Positions 1 through 7,551 are shown, numbered from the stretch's first letter. The stretch is DNA of 28,833 nucleotides from an uncultured Solobacterium sp. (GCA_900546285.1 URCJ01000026.1:1-28833); one strand, 5' to 3'. Notes: generated from the letters alone by a model not told the origin. Translations and numbers: made by a program.

Positions 1-25
1 GAGGTTCTCAACCACTTTTTTTATG
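1..25 (+). terminator. 3' part of an intrinsic terminator of an upstream gene
   Basis: An imperfect stem (GAGGTT / AACCAC with one A-A mismatch, loop CTC) is followed by seven T residues. It probably ends a rightward gene lying to the left of the window. The 5' arm may continue outside the window, so the call is partial. Confidence 0.45.
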
Positions 26-134
26 TCAAATTTCGTATTTAATTTTTACACTTTTTTCTCCTTGTTGGAAAACAAACATACAAGTTTAAATAATTATATT
101 ATGATTAAGCCATAAATATATGGAGGATGCTTAA

Positions 135-827
135 ATGATTAGAAAGATTATTCATATTGATGAAGAAAAGTGTAATGGCTGTGGTATATGTGTTAACGCA
201 TGTCATGAGGGTGCGATTGGTCTGGTTAATGGTAAGGCTAAATTATTAAGAGATGATTATTGTGATGGTATGGGAGATTGTCTTCCTACTTGTCCTACAG
301 GAGCAATCACTTTCGAGGAAAGAGAAGCTCTTGCCTATGATGAAGAGGCGGTAAAGAAGAATATGATGAAAAAGAAGATTGAACATAAGAATGAATGCGC
401 CTGTCCTGGTTCTAAGGTTAGAATGATGGAACATAAGGAATGTGTTAGTAATGTTGATATAAGCTCACAACTTCGCAATTGGCCCATTCAAATTAAGTTA
501 GCGCCAATTAATGCGCCATATTTTGATGGAGCTAAATTATTAATTGCGGCAGATTGTACTGCCTATGCTTATGCAAATTTTCATAAGGACTTTATTCGCA
601 ACAAAGTTACGCTTATTGGTTGCCCTAAATTAGATGGTGTTGATTATAGTGAAAAGTTAACTGAGATTATTAGAAATAATGATATTTTAAGTGTAACGGT
701 CGTACGCATGGAAGTGCCTTGTTGTGGTGGCATTGAAATGGCTGTTAAAAAGGCATTGCAGGCTAGTGGTAAGTTTATTCCATGGAATGTAATTACCGTT
801 TCTATTGAAGGAGAAATCATGGACTAA
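135..827 (+). CDS. 4Fe-4S ferredoxin-type protein with cysteine-rich C-terminal domain
   Basis: A 230-residue cytosolic iron-sulfur protein. A ferredoxin fold fills residues 1-60: the first cluster motif is complete (C13-x2-C16-x2-C19-x3-C23), while the second reads C43-x5-C49-x3-C53-P, with Met46 where the middle cysteine usually lies. The remaining 170 residues hold further cysteines (a CACPG segment near 88, an ECV near 103, a GCPK near 162 and a PCCGG near 195) that could complete a cluster or bind a second cofactor. This architecture is common in clostridia as an uncharacterised electron-transfer protein; the partner is unknown. The start at ATG 135 is set by the Shine-Dalgarno sequence GGAGG at 122-126. 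It stands alone, convergent with the queuosine operon, and shares a terminator hairpin with it. Family assignment is firm; the reaction is not known. Confidence 0.85.
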   Translation: MIRKIIHIDEEKCNGCGICVNACHEGAIGLVNGKAKLLRDDYCDGMGDCLPTCPTGAITFEEREALAYDEEAVKKNMMKKKIEHKNECACPGSKVRMMEHKECVSNVDISSQLRNWPIQIKLAPINAPYFDGAKLLIAADCTAYAYANFHKDFIRNKVTLIGCPKLDGVDYSEKLTEIIRNNDILSVTVVRMEVPCCGGIEMAVKKALQASGKFIPWNVITVSIEGEIMD

Positions 828-850
828 AAAAGATAGGGGCTACCTATCTT
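824..850 (-). terminator. intrinsic terminator of the tgt-queA-queH operon (probably bidirectional)
   Basis: A perfect 8-bp stem (830-837 with 843-850, loop GGCTA) is followed on the minus strand by six U residues. The queH stop codon lies inside the stem. On the plus strand it also sits directly after the ferredoxin stop codon but lacks a good U-tract, so minus-strand use is better supported. Confidence 0.8.
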
Positions 851-1434
851 ATAGAAAATTCACAACCGCAATAGTTTTGGTGATATAGATGAAGCTCTTT
901 ATTTAGGGCTTCGTTTTTATTTATGCCATCACCTTTTTTAAAATCAGCGTGTAAATATTTAACGCTTGGATACTTCTTTTCTAATGTTTCGCCTATTTCA
1001 TTAATGTATTCAGCATTCTTACGATTAGAAATAGACATGACTGTAGTGAAATATTCATAGTGATATTTATCAGCGTACTTAAAGCCTTCTTCCATTCTTA
1101 GACCATAACAGATCTTACATCTTTTACCCATTTCTGGTTCTTCCTTGAATGGTTCAAGTATTTTTCTATACTTATCATAATCATATTTATCGACAATGAG
1201 CTTAATTTCCTTATCACCTAGATATTCTAAGTATTGATTAAGCGCATCCAATCTTTTTAAGAATTCTTCATATGGATAAATATTAGAATTGGTAAAAAGA
1301 ATCGTTATCTTAAAATATTGTCTTAAATATATTAAAGGATAGACCGAACATACTCCACAACAAATATGTAGTAGTAATGTCGGCCTATGGTTTAAGTGAT
1401 TTATTTGGTTTAGTTGTTTCTGATAGTTATTCAT
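844..1434 (-). CDS. queH: epoxyqueuosine reductase QueH
   Basis: Performs the last step of queuosine synthesis in the tRNA wobble position, reducing epoxyqueuosine to queuosine; it is the non-orthologous replacement of cobalamin-dependent QueG. The QueH (formerly DUF208) signature is visible: adjacent cysteines C25-C26 in an LLHICCGVC segment, a CxxC at 106-109 in RCKICYGLRM, and a C-terminal YCGCEF. These cysteines are expected to hold the 4Fe-4S cluster and act in catalysis. I place the start at ATG 1434, which overlaps the queA stop by 8 bases (ATGAATAA), a normal translational-coupling arrangement giving 196 residues; an upstream in-frame start at 1458 lies deeper inside queA and would add eight unlikely residues. 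It is last in a tgt-queA-queH operon of successive pathway steps, which strongly supports the role. Confidence 0.93.
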   Translation of the reverse strand: MNNYQKQLNQINHLNHRPTLLLHICCGVCSVYPLIYLRQYFKITILFTNSNIYPYEEFLKRLDALNQYLEYLGDKEIKLIVDKYDYDKYRKILEPFKEEPEMGKRCKICYGLRMEEGFKYADKYHYEYFTTVMSISNRKNAEYINEIGETLEKKYPSVKYLHADFKKGDGINKNEALNKELHLYHQNYCGCEFSIR

Positions 1435-2455
1435 TTGTGATAAACATTGAATCGCCAAATGAGAAGAAACGATACTTGTTGTCTACCGCAACCTTATAGG
1501 CATTAAGGATCATATCTCTTGATGTAAAGGCTGAGATCATCATAATAAGTGTTGACTTAGGAAGATGGAAGTTAGTGATTTGACAATCAATAGCTTTGAA
1601 CTTATAGGGTGGATAGATGAAGATGTTTGTTTCTTCATGACACTCTTTAAATTCACCATACTTAGCCATAACACTCTCTAGCGTTCTTGTTGAAGTAGTT
1701 CCTACCGCAATGATTCTTCTTCCTTCTTGTTTAGCCTTATTTAAGACATCAGCAGTCTCTTTTGACATATAGTAAGACTCATAATGCATATGATGGTTTT
1801 CAATTGTCTCTTCTTTAACAGGCTTAAAAGTACCCAAGCCTACATGAAGTGTTACATCGACAATTTGAACGCCCTTTTTCTTAATTCTATCAATAAGATC
1901 TTCAGTAAAGTGTAAGCCAGCTGTAGGACAAGCTGCAGAGCCTAAGTTTTGGGCATAGACATTTTGGTATCTATTGTTGTCTTTTAACATTTCATGAACA
2001 TAAGGTGGCGTAGGCATAAGACCAATTTCTTCAAGTATTTCAATTAGAATACCCTCATAAATCATTTGGATAATTCTAATTCCTTCTTCTCTTATTTCTA
2101 GACATTTGCCTTTTAACTTATCTGAGAAAGTAATAATAGTACCTACTTTAATAGCCTTGGCATTACCACATAGACATTCACAGATTGAGTCAGCACCTAT
2201 CTTTAAAATAAGTACTTCAACCTTAGCGCCTGTTTCTTCCTTGGTTCCATATAATCTTGCAGGAATAACCTTAGAGTTGTTTCTTACAAGAACATCTCCT
2301 TCATGTAAATAATCGATAATATCAAAGAAGTGCTTATGTTCAATTTCACCACTGTTTTTATGTAAGACTAATAGTCTTGACTCATCTCTTTTATCAACAG
2401 GATGTTGAGCGATCAATTCTTCTGGTAAATAATAATCAAATTCTTCAAGTTTCAT
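1427..2455 (-). CDS. queA: S-adenosylmethionine:tRNA ribosyltransferase-isomerase QueA
   Basis: Transfers and isomerises the ribosyl group of S-adenosylmethionine onto preQ1 in tRNA, giving epoxyqueuosine. The 342-residue length is normal for the family. Recognisable segments include the N-terminal FDYYLPEELIAQHP, DESRLLVL, the RNNSKVIPARL stretch near residue 60, the central AACPTAGLHFTEDL, TLHVGLGTF and the C-terminal TNFHLPKSTLIMM. Its ATG overlaps the tgt stop codon by one base (TAATG), so translation is coupled to tgt, and its end overlaps queH. No oddities were seen. Confidence 0.97.
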   Translation of the reverse strand: MKLEEFDYYLPEELIAQHPVDKRDESRLLVLHKNSGEIEHKHFFDIIDYLHEGDVLVRNNSKVIPARLYGTKEETGAKVEVLILKIGADSICECLCGNAKAIKVGTIITFSDKLKGKCLEIREEGIRIIQMIYEGILIEILEEIGLMPTPPYVHEMLKDNNRYQNVYAQNLGSAACPTAGLHFTEDLIDRIKKKGVQIVDVTLHVGLGTFKPVKEETIENHHMHYESYYMSKETADVLNKAKQEGRRIIAVGTTSTRTLESVMAKYGEFKECHEETNIFIYPPYKFKAIDCQITNFHLPKSTLIMMISAFTSRDMILNAYKVAVDNKYRFFSFGDSMFITNE

Positions 2456-3579
2456 TAAAAGCCTCTTTCATCAAAACCATATTTATTTAGAATATCATTT
2501 TTATATTGACTATAACGGTCTTCCTTAATAGCTTCTCTAGCTCCTTCTACAATTCTAATTAAGAATCTTAAATTATGAATTGATAGAAGGTTGTTGGCAA
2601 GGCCTTCGTTAGCTCTAAATAAGTGGTTTAAGTATGCCTTGGTGTAGTTTCTACAACATTGGCAATCACAAGTTTCATCAAGTGGTGAGAAGTCATCTTT
2701 ATAGATTTGTTTTCTAATGTTGATACGACCATTAGAAGTCATTAGGGTACCATGTCTTGCGATTCTTGTAGGAAGAACGCAATCGACCATGTCCACACCT
2801 TTTTCGATTGCGACAAGGATGTCATTTACAGCTCCGATGCCCATTTCATATCTTGGCTTATCTTTTGGAAGATATGGAAGTGTGTAGTCTAACATATCAT
2901 AGTGGGTCTTTTTGTCTTCACCAACTGATGTACCACCAATTGAATAACCATCAAAATCCATTTTGGTTAATTCTTCAGCACAGTACTTTCTTAGGTCTGC
3001 ATAGTTAGAACCTTGAACGATGCCAAATAAGGCTTGGTCGTCTCTTGTGTGAGCTTCTAGTCCTCTTTTGGCCCAACGAAGGGTTCTTTCTACTGATTGT
3101 TTAGTATATTCATAGTCACTTGGAAATGGTATACATTCGTCAAATGACATGGCAATGTCAGAGCCAATCTTTTCTTGGATGCGGATTGAGTCTTCTGGTG
3201 ACATGAATAGTTTTGAGCCATCAAGGTGTGATTTGAACATTACGCCTTCTTCTTTGATGTCACGTATTTTTGCCAAGGAGAATACTTGGAAACCACCACT
3301 GTCTGTTAGGATAGGACCGTTGAAGTAGTGCATGAAATTGTGAATGCCTCCTGCTTTGTCTACGATATCTTCGCCAGGTCTTAACCAAAGGTGGTAAGTG
3401 TTAGATAAAATAATTGAAGCGTTTATTTCTTCTAGGTCTCTATAGTCTAGAAATTTTACGCTTGCTTGGGTTCCTACAGGCATGAAAACTGGTGTTTCCA
3501 GTTTATAGCCGTTTATTTCGATGGTGCCATATCTAGCGTTACCATCTTGGTGTAATAAAGTATATTTAAGATTTTTCAT
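2455..3579 (-). CDS. tgt: tRNA-guanine transglycosylase Tgt
   Basis: Exchanges the wobble guanine of GUN-anticodon tRNAs (Asp, Asn, His, Tyr) for preQ1. The TIM-barrel signature DSGGFQVFSL lies near residue 95, the catalytic-aspartate segment around DMVDCVLPTRIARHG near 265, and the structural zinc site CxCxxC plus a downstream His (CDCQCC ... SIHN) near 305-335. I prefer the ATG at 3579 (374 residues) over the GTG at 3585: there is no Shine-Dalgarno sequence, and a minus-strand -10 box (TATCAT, 3592-3587) ends seven bases before this ATG, which fits a leaderless transcript. It is the first gene of the queuosine operon and is divergent from the gene at 3613. The -35 region is weak. Confidence 0.96.
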   Translation of the reverse strand: MKNLKYTLLHQDGNARYGTIEINGYKLETPVFMPVGTQASVKFLDYRDLEEINASIILSNTYHLWLRPGEDIVDKAGGIHNFMHYFNGPILTDSGGFQVFSLAKIRDIKEEGVMFKSHLDGSKLFMSPEDSIRIQEKIGSDIAMSFDECIPFPSDYEYTKQSVERTLRWAKRGLEAHTRDDQALFGIVQGSNYADLRKYCAEELTKMDFDGYSIGGTSVGEDKKTHYDMLDYTLPYLPKDKPRYEMGIGAVNDILVAIEKGVDMVDCVLPTRIARHGTLMTSNGRINIRKQIYKDDFSPLDETCDCQCCRNYTKAYLNHLFRANEGLANNLLSIHNLRFLIRIVEGAREAIKEDRYSQYKNDILNKYGFDERGF

Positions 3580-3586
3580 CCCCACT

Positions 3587-3592
3587 ATGATA
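3587..3592 (-). promoter_or_regulatory. -10 box of the tgt-queA-queH operon
   Basis: TATCAT on the minus strand ends seven bases before the preferred tgt ATG (3579). The predicted transcription start is at or one base before the start codon. No good -35 was found. It overlaps, back to back, the promoter for the gene at 3613. Confidence 0.4.
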
Positions 3593-3600
3593 ACACAGGC

Positions 3601-3606
3601 TATAAT
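3601..3606 (+). promoter_or_regulatory. -10 box (TATAAT) of a likely leaderless transcript
   Basis: Perfect TATAAT followed by six bases (AATCGT) and then ATG 3613, so the expected transcription start coincides with the start codon. There is no Shine-Dalgarno sequence. Only 33 bases separate this start from that of tgt on the other strand. Confidence 0.6.
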
Positions 3607-3612
3607 AATCGT

Positions 3613-4056
3613 ATGGAATCTAAAGAATTAAAGCGTTACAATTTGCCAGAAGATCGTCAATTATTGGCTGTAATTGACGCAAAACCAAGTTTAATCTTGT
3701 TTATAATCTTTTTAGTTGGCTTATTTTTGTTGGTAATTAGACAATATGTCTTAGGGACTATTGTGATAGCTGTGGCTACTTTATCGTTTGTGTTGTTGCC
3801 ATCGAGAGTTCTTATTGAATTTTATTATGATTATTTAGTTTTATATAACCATGCTGATAAGAATGATTGTGAGATGATTTTTTATGATGAGGTTGTAAAG
3901 TGGCGTTATGTATATGGAATGACATATGACTATGTAGAGATAACTTTGATTGATGATTCTACTCATATTGTTGATGCGTATTCAAGAACAGAATTTGAGT
4001 CTTATTTAAATCGTTTTATGAAGGATAAAAAGGATAAAACGAAGCGTAAAAAGTGA
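3613..4056 (+). CDS. small membrane protein with cytosolic C-terminal domain
   Basis: A 147-residue protein of unassigned function. Two adjacent hydrophobic helices (about residues 25-45 and 47-65) form a hairpin, followed by an approximately 75-residue soluble domain rich in beta-prone stretches (IEFYYDYLVLY, YDYVEITLID) and a lysine-rich tail (KKDKTKRKK). The layout of a two-helix hairpin plus small beta domain resembles bacterial PH-domain-like (YdbT/bPH) proteins, but no motif is decisive. The start is the first ATG after a perfect -10 box and has no ribosome binding site. The pyrophosphatase-like gene begins 15 bases downstream. Confidence 0.75.
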   Translation: MESKELKRYNLPEDRQLLAVIDAKPSLILFIIFLVGLFLLVIRQYVLGTIVIAVATLSFVLLPSRVLIEFYYDYLVLYNHADKNDCEMIFYDEVVKWRYVYGMTYDYVEITLIDDSTHIVDAYSRTEFESYLNRFMKDKKDKTKRKK

Positions 4057-4071
4057 TATCATAATATAAAT

Positions 4072-4458
4072 ATGAAAAAAGAATTTGAGAATAATGCCTA
4101 TTTTTGGCAAAAGATTGATGCTGCATTTATATCAGGAGACTATAAAAAAGTATATGAAAAGGGTTCTAGACATCCAATGTATCCTTCTTTAATTTTTCCT
4201 GTGGATTATGGTCACATAACAACAAATGATGATGAATTATGTTCAATGAAGGCTTTTAAGGGTGAGGGTAATCAAACAGTGGATGCTGTTGTTGTTTGTG
4301 CAAATTTGTTGGAAAAAGATCTTTCAGCTATTTTGTTGATTGGATTAAGTGATGAACAAGAGGAAGAAGTATTGAAATTTTTAAATAGTACTGATTTCCA
4401 AAAGGCTGTGGTCATTAGAAGAGGAAAGGAAATCCCATCTTGGGCAATTGTGGAATAG
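4072..4458 (+). CDS. inorganic pyrophosphatase-like protein, degenerate
   Basis: A 128-residue cytosolic protein resembling the short inorganic-pyrophosphatase-like proteins of clostridia. The conserved core is the HPMYPSLIFPVDYGHI segment (about residues 36-51, compare the PxYPxNYGYI of family I pyrophosphatases) followed by DAVVVCANLLEKD and a C-terminal RRG. The acidic metal-binding run that normally follows (of DGDxxD type) is replaced here by a stretch with only scattered acids (TTNDDELCSMKAF), so activity is doubtful. It has no Shine-Dalgarno sequence; CATAAT at 4060-4065 lies exactly six bases before the ATG. It sits between a membrane protein gene and an aldose-epimerase-like gene only two bases downstream, so the three are probably cotranscribed. 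Confidence 0.65.
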   Translation: MKKEFENNAYFWQKIDAAFISGDYKKVYEKGSRHPMYPSLIFPVDYGHITTNDDELCSMKAFKGEGNQTVDAVVVCANLLEKDLSAILLIGLSDEQEEEVLKFLNSTDFQKAVVIRRGKEIPSWAIVE

Positions 4459-4460
4459 GT

Positions 4461-5225
4461 ATGTTATATATTATTGAGAATGATTTATTAACTTTGAGTG
4501 TTTCTACTACCGCATGTGAGATGCATAGTTTAAAGAGAAAAGGCTCAGATTATGAATATTTGTGGAATGGTGATCCTACTTATTGGAAGGGAAGAAATCC
4601 GTTGTTGTTTCCTCAAGTGTCTTCAACTTCTACAAAGACTAATATTATTGATGGAAAAGAATATCCTATGGGTAATCATGGTTTTGCCCGTAATAGTGAG
4701 TTTGAATTAGTATCTAAGGAAGATGATAAGTTGGTGTTCTTATTGAAGGACAATGAGGAAACACATAAACAATATCCATTTAGTTTTGAGATCTATGTGA
4801 CTTATTCTTTAAAGGACAATTCAGTATTAATTGACTATGAGGTAGTTAATACAAATGATAGAAAGATGCCATTTGGCTTTGGTTTACATCCTGGTTTTAT
4901 GTGTGATGAGGGTTTAAAGAATTCTTATGTAACTTTCAATAATGGTCATGAATTCAAATTAAACTTTGAACAGCTATATCCAACATATTTTGAAGAGCCA
5001 ATGCCAAGCAGTGCTACTCTTCATACTAATGGCCATGAAATTAAGCTTGATTTTGATGGTTTTAAGCACTTAGCATTATGGTCTCCTAATGGTCCATTTG
5101 TATGTATTGAACCTTGGATGAATCTTAATGTTAGAGATGATAGACCATTTGAGGAAAGAGAAGAGAATATCGTGCTTGATCCAAGTGCTAGTTTCAAGAT
5201 TGGATATTCAATTACAGTTGATTAG
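4461..5225 (+). CDS. aldose 1-epimerase family protein (LacX/YphB type)
   Basis: Galactose-mutarotase-like beta-sandwich protein of 254 residues, close to the usual length of the LacX-type subgroup. Visible family features are the N-terminal YIIENDLLTLSVSTTACEMHSL, LWNGDPTYWKGRNPLLFPQV, the MGNHGFARNSEF segment near residue 75, FGFGLHPGFM near 140 (catalytic-type histidine) and CIEPW near 220. Members bind hexoses or hexose phosphates; the substrate is not settled. I use ATG 4461, two bases after the preceding stop codon, rather than an upstream TTG at 4440 inside the previous gene, because the family N-terminus begins here. A weak GGAATAGGT precedes it. Last clear gene of the 3613-5225 unit; no good terminator follows. 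Confidence 0.85.
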   Translation: MLYIIENDLLTLSVSTTACEMHSLKRKGSDYEYLWNGDPTYWKGRNPLLFPQVSSTSTKTNIIDGKEYPMGNHGFARNSEFELVSKEDDKLVFLLKDNEETHKQYPFSFEIYVTYSLKDNSVLIDYEVVNTNDRKMPFGFGLHPGFMCDEGLKNSYVTFNNGHEFKLNFEQLYPTYFEEPMPSSATLHTNGHEIKLDFDGFKHLALWSPNGPFVCIEPWMNLNVRDDRPFEEREENIVLDPSASFKIGYSITVD

Positions 5226-5248
5226 TACTTATCCTTATATTTTGAAAA

Positions 5249-5277
5249 TTGTTTTTTTGAAAATCTCTTGTTATAAT
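5249..5277 (+). promoter_or_regulatory. promoter TTGTTT-17-TATAAT
   Basis: TTGTTT at 5249-5254, a 17-base spacer and perfect TATAAT at 5272-5277. Six bases later is an ATG (5284). Together with the terminator at 5360 this defines a short transcript of about 108 bases. Confidence 0.6.
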
Positions 5278-5283
5278 TCGAAT

Positions 5284-5355
5284 ATGAAGAGGGATATATA
5301 TGCGATTGATGGTAGCTATCGTCACATATCTAGGTACAAAACTGGTGTTTTTTAA
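5284..5355 (+). CDS. possible 23-residue leaderless microprotein (or small RNA)
   Basis: An ATG lies exactly six bases after a perfect TATAAT and opens a 23-codon frame that begins MKRDIYAIDGSYRH and ends in KTGVF, just before an intrinsic terminator. The peptide is basic and soluble, has no signal or membrane segment, and I do not recognise it. The promoter-ORF-terminator layout argues for a real transcript; whether the product is the peptide or the RNA (it contains a GCGAT/ATCGT hairpin) cannot be decided. There is no Shine-Dalgarno sequence, in keeping with neighbouring leaderless genes. Confidence 0.35.
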   Translation: MKRDIYAIDGSYRHISRYKTGVF

Positions 5356-5359
5356 GAAG

Positions 5360-5391
5360 GTGCAGTCAATTTTAGATTGCACTTTTATTTT
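5360..5391 (+). terminator. intrinsic terminator after the 5284 small ORF
   Basis: An 8-bp stem GTGCAGTC/GATTGCAC (one G-U pair, loop AATTTTA) is followed by TTTTATTTT. The stem end and tail (CACTTTTATTTTGG) recur exactly after the nnr gene near 9005. Confidence 0.8.
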
Positions 5392-5423
5392 GGTTCGATA
5401 GAATTGTTTCTAAAAACATAGAA

Positions 5424-5429
5424 TATGAT
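5424..5429 (+). promoter_or_regulatory. -10 box (TATGAT) six bases before a start codon
   Basis: TATGAT is followed by AAGGGA and ATG 5436. The predicted transcription start is the A of the ATG. A TTGTTT at 5404-5409 is only 14 bases upstream, so the -35 is uncertain. The AAGGGA touches the ATG and is too close to act as a normal Shine-Dalgarno sequence. Confidence 0.4.
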
Positions 5430-5435
5430 AAGGGA

Positions 5436-5897
5436 ATGAGTGTGCGGATTATGATTAATGATAGAAAAATATATAACAGCATTTTCTTTACTTCCATCTT
5501 TTTTGTGACTTTGGTTTTGATAACGGCAAAATTTTTAGGTAGTGATTTTTGGTATAGACTCACAAATGTTAGAATGGATTTTTTGGCATTATTTGAAGAT
5601 TTTGTGTTTTCTTTAATTGTTGATGTGCTTGGAGTCTTTATTGCGATATTCTTCTTGATGTTGTTTATTAAGGATGTCAAGAAAAGCGATAATCCTGTAG
5701 AGATGATGAAAAACAAGATAAATGAAACTAAAAAACAAATTTATTTTACATTGATACTTACATTAGTTTGCTTTGTTGTTGGTCTTTTTGTTGAAATAGT
5801 TGGAATTTATAATATGGTTTTTATTCCTACTATTCTTATTTTTGCGTTAACAGCTTTTGTCTTTTTCGCCTTGTTAGAGAACTATGCCTTGAAATAG
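5436..5897 (+). CDS. four-helix integral membrane protein, unknown function
   Basis: 153 residues with four predicted membrane helices at about 14-34, 55-80, 100-122 and 125-148, and a short charged cytosolic loop between helices 2 and 3 (KDVKKSDNPVEMMKNKINETKK). No family motif is recognised. It begins at the first ATG, which has no standard ribosome binding site but lies six bases after a -10-like TATGAT, and it is expressed alone between the small transcript at 5284 and the convergent deoC. The frame is open and hydrophobicity is well organised, so it is a real gene; the function is unknown. Confidence 0.7.
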   Translation: MSVRIMINDRKIYNSIFFTSIFFVTLVLITAKFLGSDFWYRLTNVRMDFLALFEDFVFSLIVDVLGVFIAIFFLMLFIKDVKKSDNPVEMMKNKINETKKQIYFTLILTLVCFVVGLFVEIVGIYNMVFIPTILIFALTAFVFFALLENYALK

Positions 5898-5920
5898 TTT
5901 GTTGTTAATTATTCAAATTA

Positions 5921-5945
5921 AAAGCGATGATTTAATCATCGCTTT
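5921..5945. terminator. bidirectional terminator between the 5436 gene and deoC
   Basis: A perfect 11-bp inverted repeat (AAAGCGATGAT, loop TTA, ATCATCGCTTT) lies between convergent genes. It has A/T-rich flanks on both sides and overlaps the deoC stop codon. It can serve both strands. Confidence 0.8.
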
Positions 5946-6597
5946 ATCTAGCCTTAGCTTCTTCCATTACCTTGATACCAGCAGAACAGCCAAGTCTATC
6001 AGCTCCTGCTTCAATCATCTTCATAGCGTCATCATAAGATCTAACACCACCTGCTGCCTTAACCTTGCATACATCGCCTACTGTCTTTTTCATAAGGGCA
6101 ACATCCTCTGGTGTGGCACCATGTGTTGAGAAGCCTGTTGATGTTTTTACAAATTCAGCTTTTGCGTTCATTGAACATTTACAAGCTTCAACTTTTTCTT
6201 CATCAGTTAATAGACATGCTTCAATGATTACTTTAACGATTGCTGGTTTACTTGCTTCTACTACAGCAGCGATATCTTTTGTTACATAATCATAGTCCTT
6301 GTCTTTTAGAGCACCAATGTTGATTACCATATCAACTTCTTGGGCACCATTTTCTACTGCTGTTTTAGCTTCAAAAGCCTTAGATACTGTGTCCATAGCT
6401 CCTAGCGGGAAACCTACTACACAACATACTTTTACGTCGCTTCCTGCAAGTAACTGTTTAGCTAGTGGTACATAACATGTGTTTACACATACTGATGCGA
6501 AGTCGTATTGTCTAGCTTCTTGGCATAGCTTTGTGATTTGTTCCTTTGTTGCCTCGGGTTTTAATAAAGTATGATCGATATATTTGTTTAATTCCAT
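5944..6597 (-). CDS. deoC: deoxyribose-phosphate aldolase DeoC
   Basis: Class I aldolase that splits 2-deoxyribose 5-phosphate into glyceraldehyde 3-phosphate and acetaldehyde, the catabolic exit of deoxynucleosides. At 217 residues it has the normal family length. Diagnostic segments are the N-terminal YIDHTLLKPEAT, the VIIEACLLTDEE strand and EFVKTSTGF near residue 150, whose lysine forms the Schiff base, then KAAGGVRS and the phosphate-binding C-terminus. A strong Shine-Dalgarno sequence (AAAGGAGG) precedes the ATG. It lies 20 bases downstream of an rluA-type gene on the same strand and is probably cotranscribed with it; there are no deoxynucleoside phosphorylase genes nearby. Confidence 0.96.
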   Translation of the reverse strand: MELNKYIDHTLLKPEATKEQITKLCQEARQYDFASVCVNTCYVPLAKQLLAGSDVKVCCVVGFPLGAMDTVSKAFEAKTAVENGAQEVDMVINIGALKDKDYDYVTKDIAAVVEASKPAIVKVIIEACLLTDEEKVEACKCSMNAKAEFVKTSTGFSTHGATPEDVALMKKTVGDVCKVKAAGGVRSYDDAMKMIEAGADRLGCSAGIKVMEEAKAR

Positions 6598-6617
6598 AGT
6601 TCCTCCTTTGATTAAAC

Positions 6618-7547
6618 TTATTTATTAAATAATCCTTTGAATTCTTTTGGCACTGGAGCTTTAAATGTTAATAGCTCTTTAGATATAGGATCGACAAAAG
6701 ATAATTTAGAAGCGTGTAGGCCAAGTCTATTAATAGGAGATAGACCATCACCATATTTATCATCGCCGATGATTGGATGATCAAGACTTGCCATAGCTAC
6801 TCTGATTTGGTTTTTACGTCCACTGTCAATGTTTACTTGAAGTAGAGAGTAATCCTTGTTTTTGTTTAAAACCTTATAATGAGTAATAGCTAGTTTTCCT
6901 GAATCGGCTACATACATCATGTTGTTTTTGTTTTCTTTTAGATAATTCTTGATAGTGCCACTATCGTTGTCCAAGTTACCATTTATAACCGCAATGTATT
7001 CTCTTTCACTGACATCTTGGTTCCAATGTCCTTTAAGCATTGAGTGTACTTTGATGTCTTTGGCGAACACTAGAACACCACTTGTTTCCTTATCGATTCT
7101 ATGAAGTGCGTAAGGACGAAGTTTTGGGTCTTTTTTCTTTAGATAATCTTCTACAAAGGTATATGCTGATTCTCTTTGGTTATCAGATTGTACTGACAAC
7201 ATACCATTTGGCTTGTTGATGGCGATGTAGTAATCATCTTCATAGATAATGTATGGTTTGATGTTGAAGGGACGTGGTTCATCCTTTTTCTTCTTTTTGT
7301 TTACTTGTTTAACAACAACTGGATTCTTAGCTATTTTAACTTCATCATCTTTTGCGAGTGGATAATTGAATTGTCTTACGACACTACCGTTTACTAATAC
7401 TTTATTACTTGATAGTAATGATTTAACAGTATTTCTTGATTCAGGTAGCTTCTGCAACAAATATTCAAGAAGCTCACAAGAGTGATGGACTTTGTTAGTA
7501 TAGGTATAACGAATAGGAACCTGTTTAGTATTTTCTTTCTTCATCAT
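6618..7547 (-). CDS. RluA-family pseudouridine synthase
   Basis: Isomerises uridine to pseudouridine in rRNA (RluC/RluD type) or tRNA; the exact target cannot be read from sequence. An S4 RNA-binding domain occupies about residues 20-90 (SRNTVKSLLSSNKVLVNGSVV), a lysine-rich linker follows (VNKKKKKDEPRP), and the catalytic domain contains HRIDKETSGVLVFAK near residue 150 with the essential aspartate, plus GRKNQIRVAMASLDHPIIGDDKYG near 245. Two adjacent ATG codons (7547, 7544) are possible; no Shine-Dalgarno sequence is present, and an extended -10 box (TGATAAAAT) on the minus strand ends seven bases before the second ATG, suggesting another leaderless start. It is divergent from nnr, with start codons about 35 bases apart. 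Confidence 0.92.
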   Translation of the reverse strand: MMKKENTKQVPIRYTYTNKVHHSCELLEYLLQKLPESRNTVKSLLSSNKVLVNGSVVRQFNYPLAKDDEVKIAKNPVVVKQVNKKKKKDEPRPFNIKPYIIYEDDYYIAINKPNGMLSVQSDNQRESAYTFVEDYLKKKDPKLRPYALHRIDKETSGVLVFAKDIKVHSMLKGHWNQDVSEREYIAVINGNLDNDSGTIKNYLKENKNNMMYVADSGKLAITHYKVLNKNKDYSLLQVNIDSGRKNQIRVAMASLDHPIIGDDKYGDGLSPINRLGLHASKLSFVDPISKELLTFKAPVPKEFKGLFNK

Positions 7548-7551
7548 TAGA

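Noticed and set aside
2106..3008. Plus-strand open frames inside queA and tgt
   Set aside because: They are antisense shadows of well-conserved genes with no start signals or protein character.
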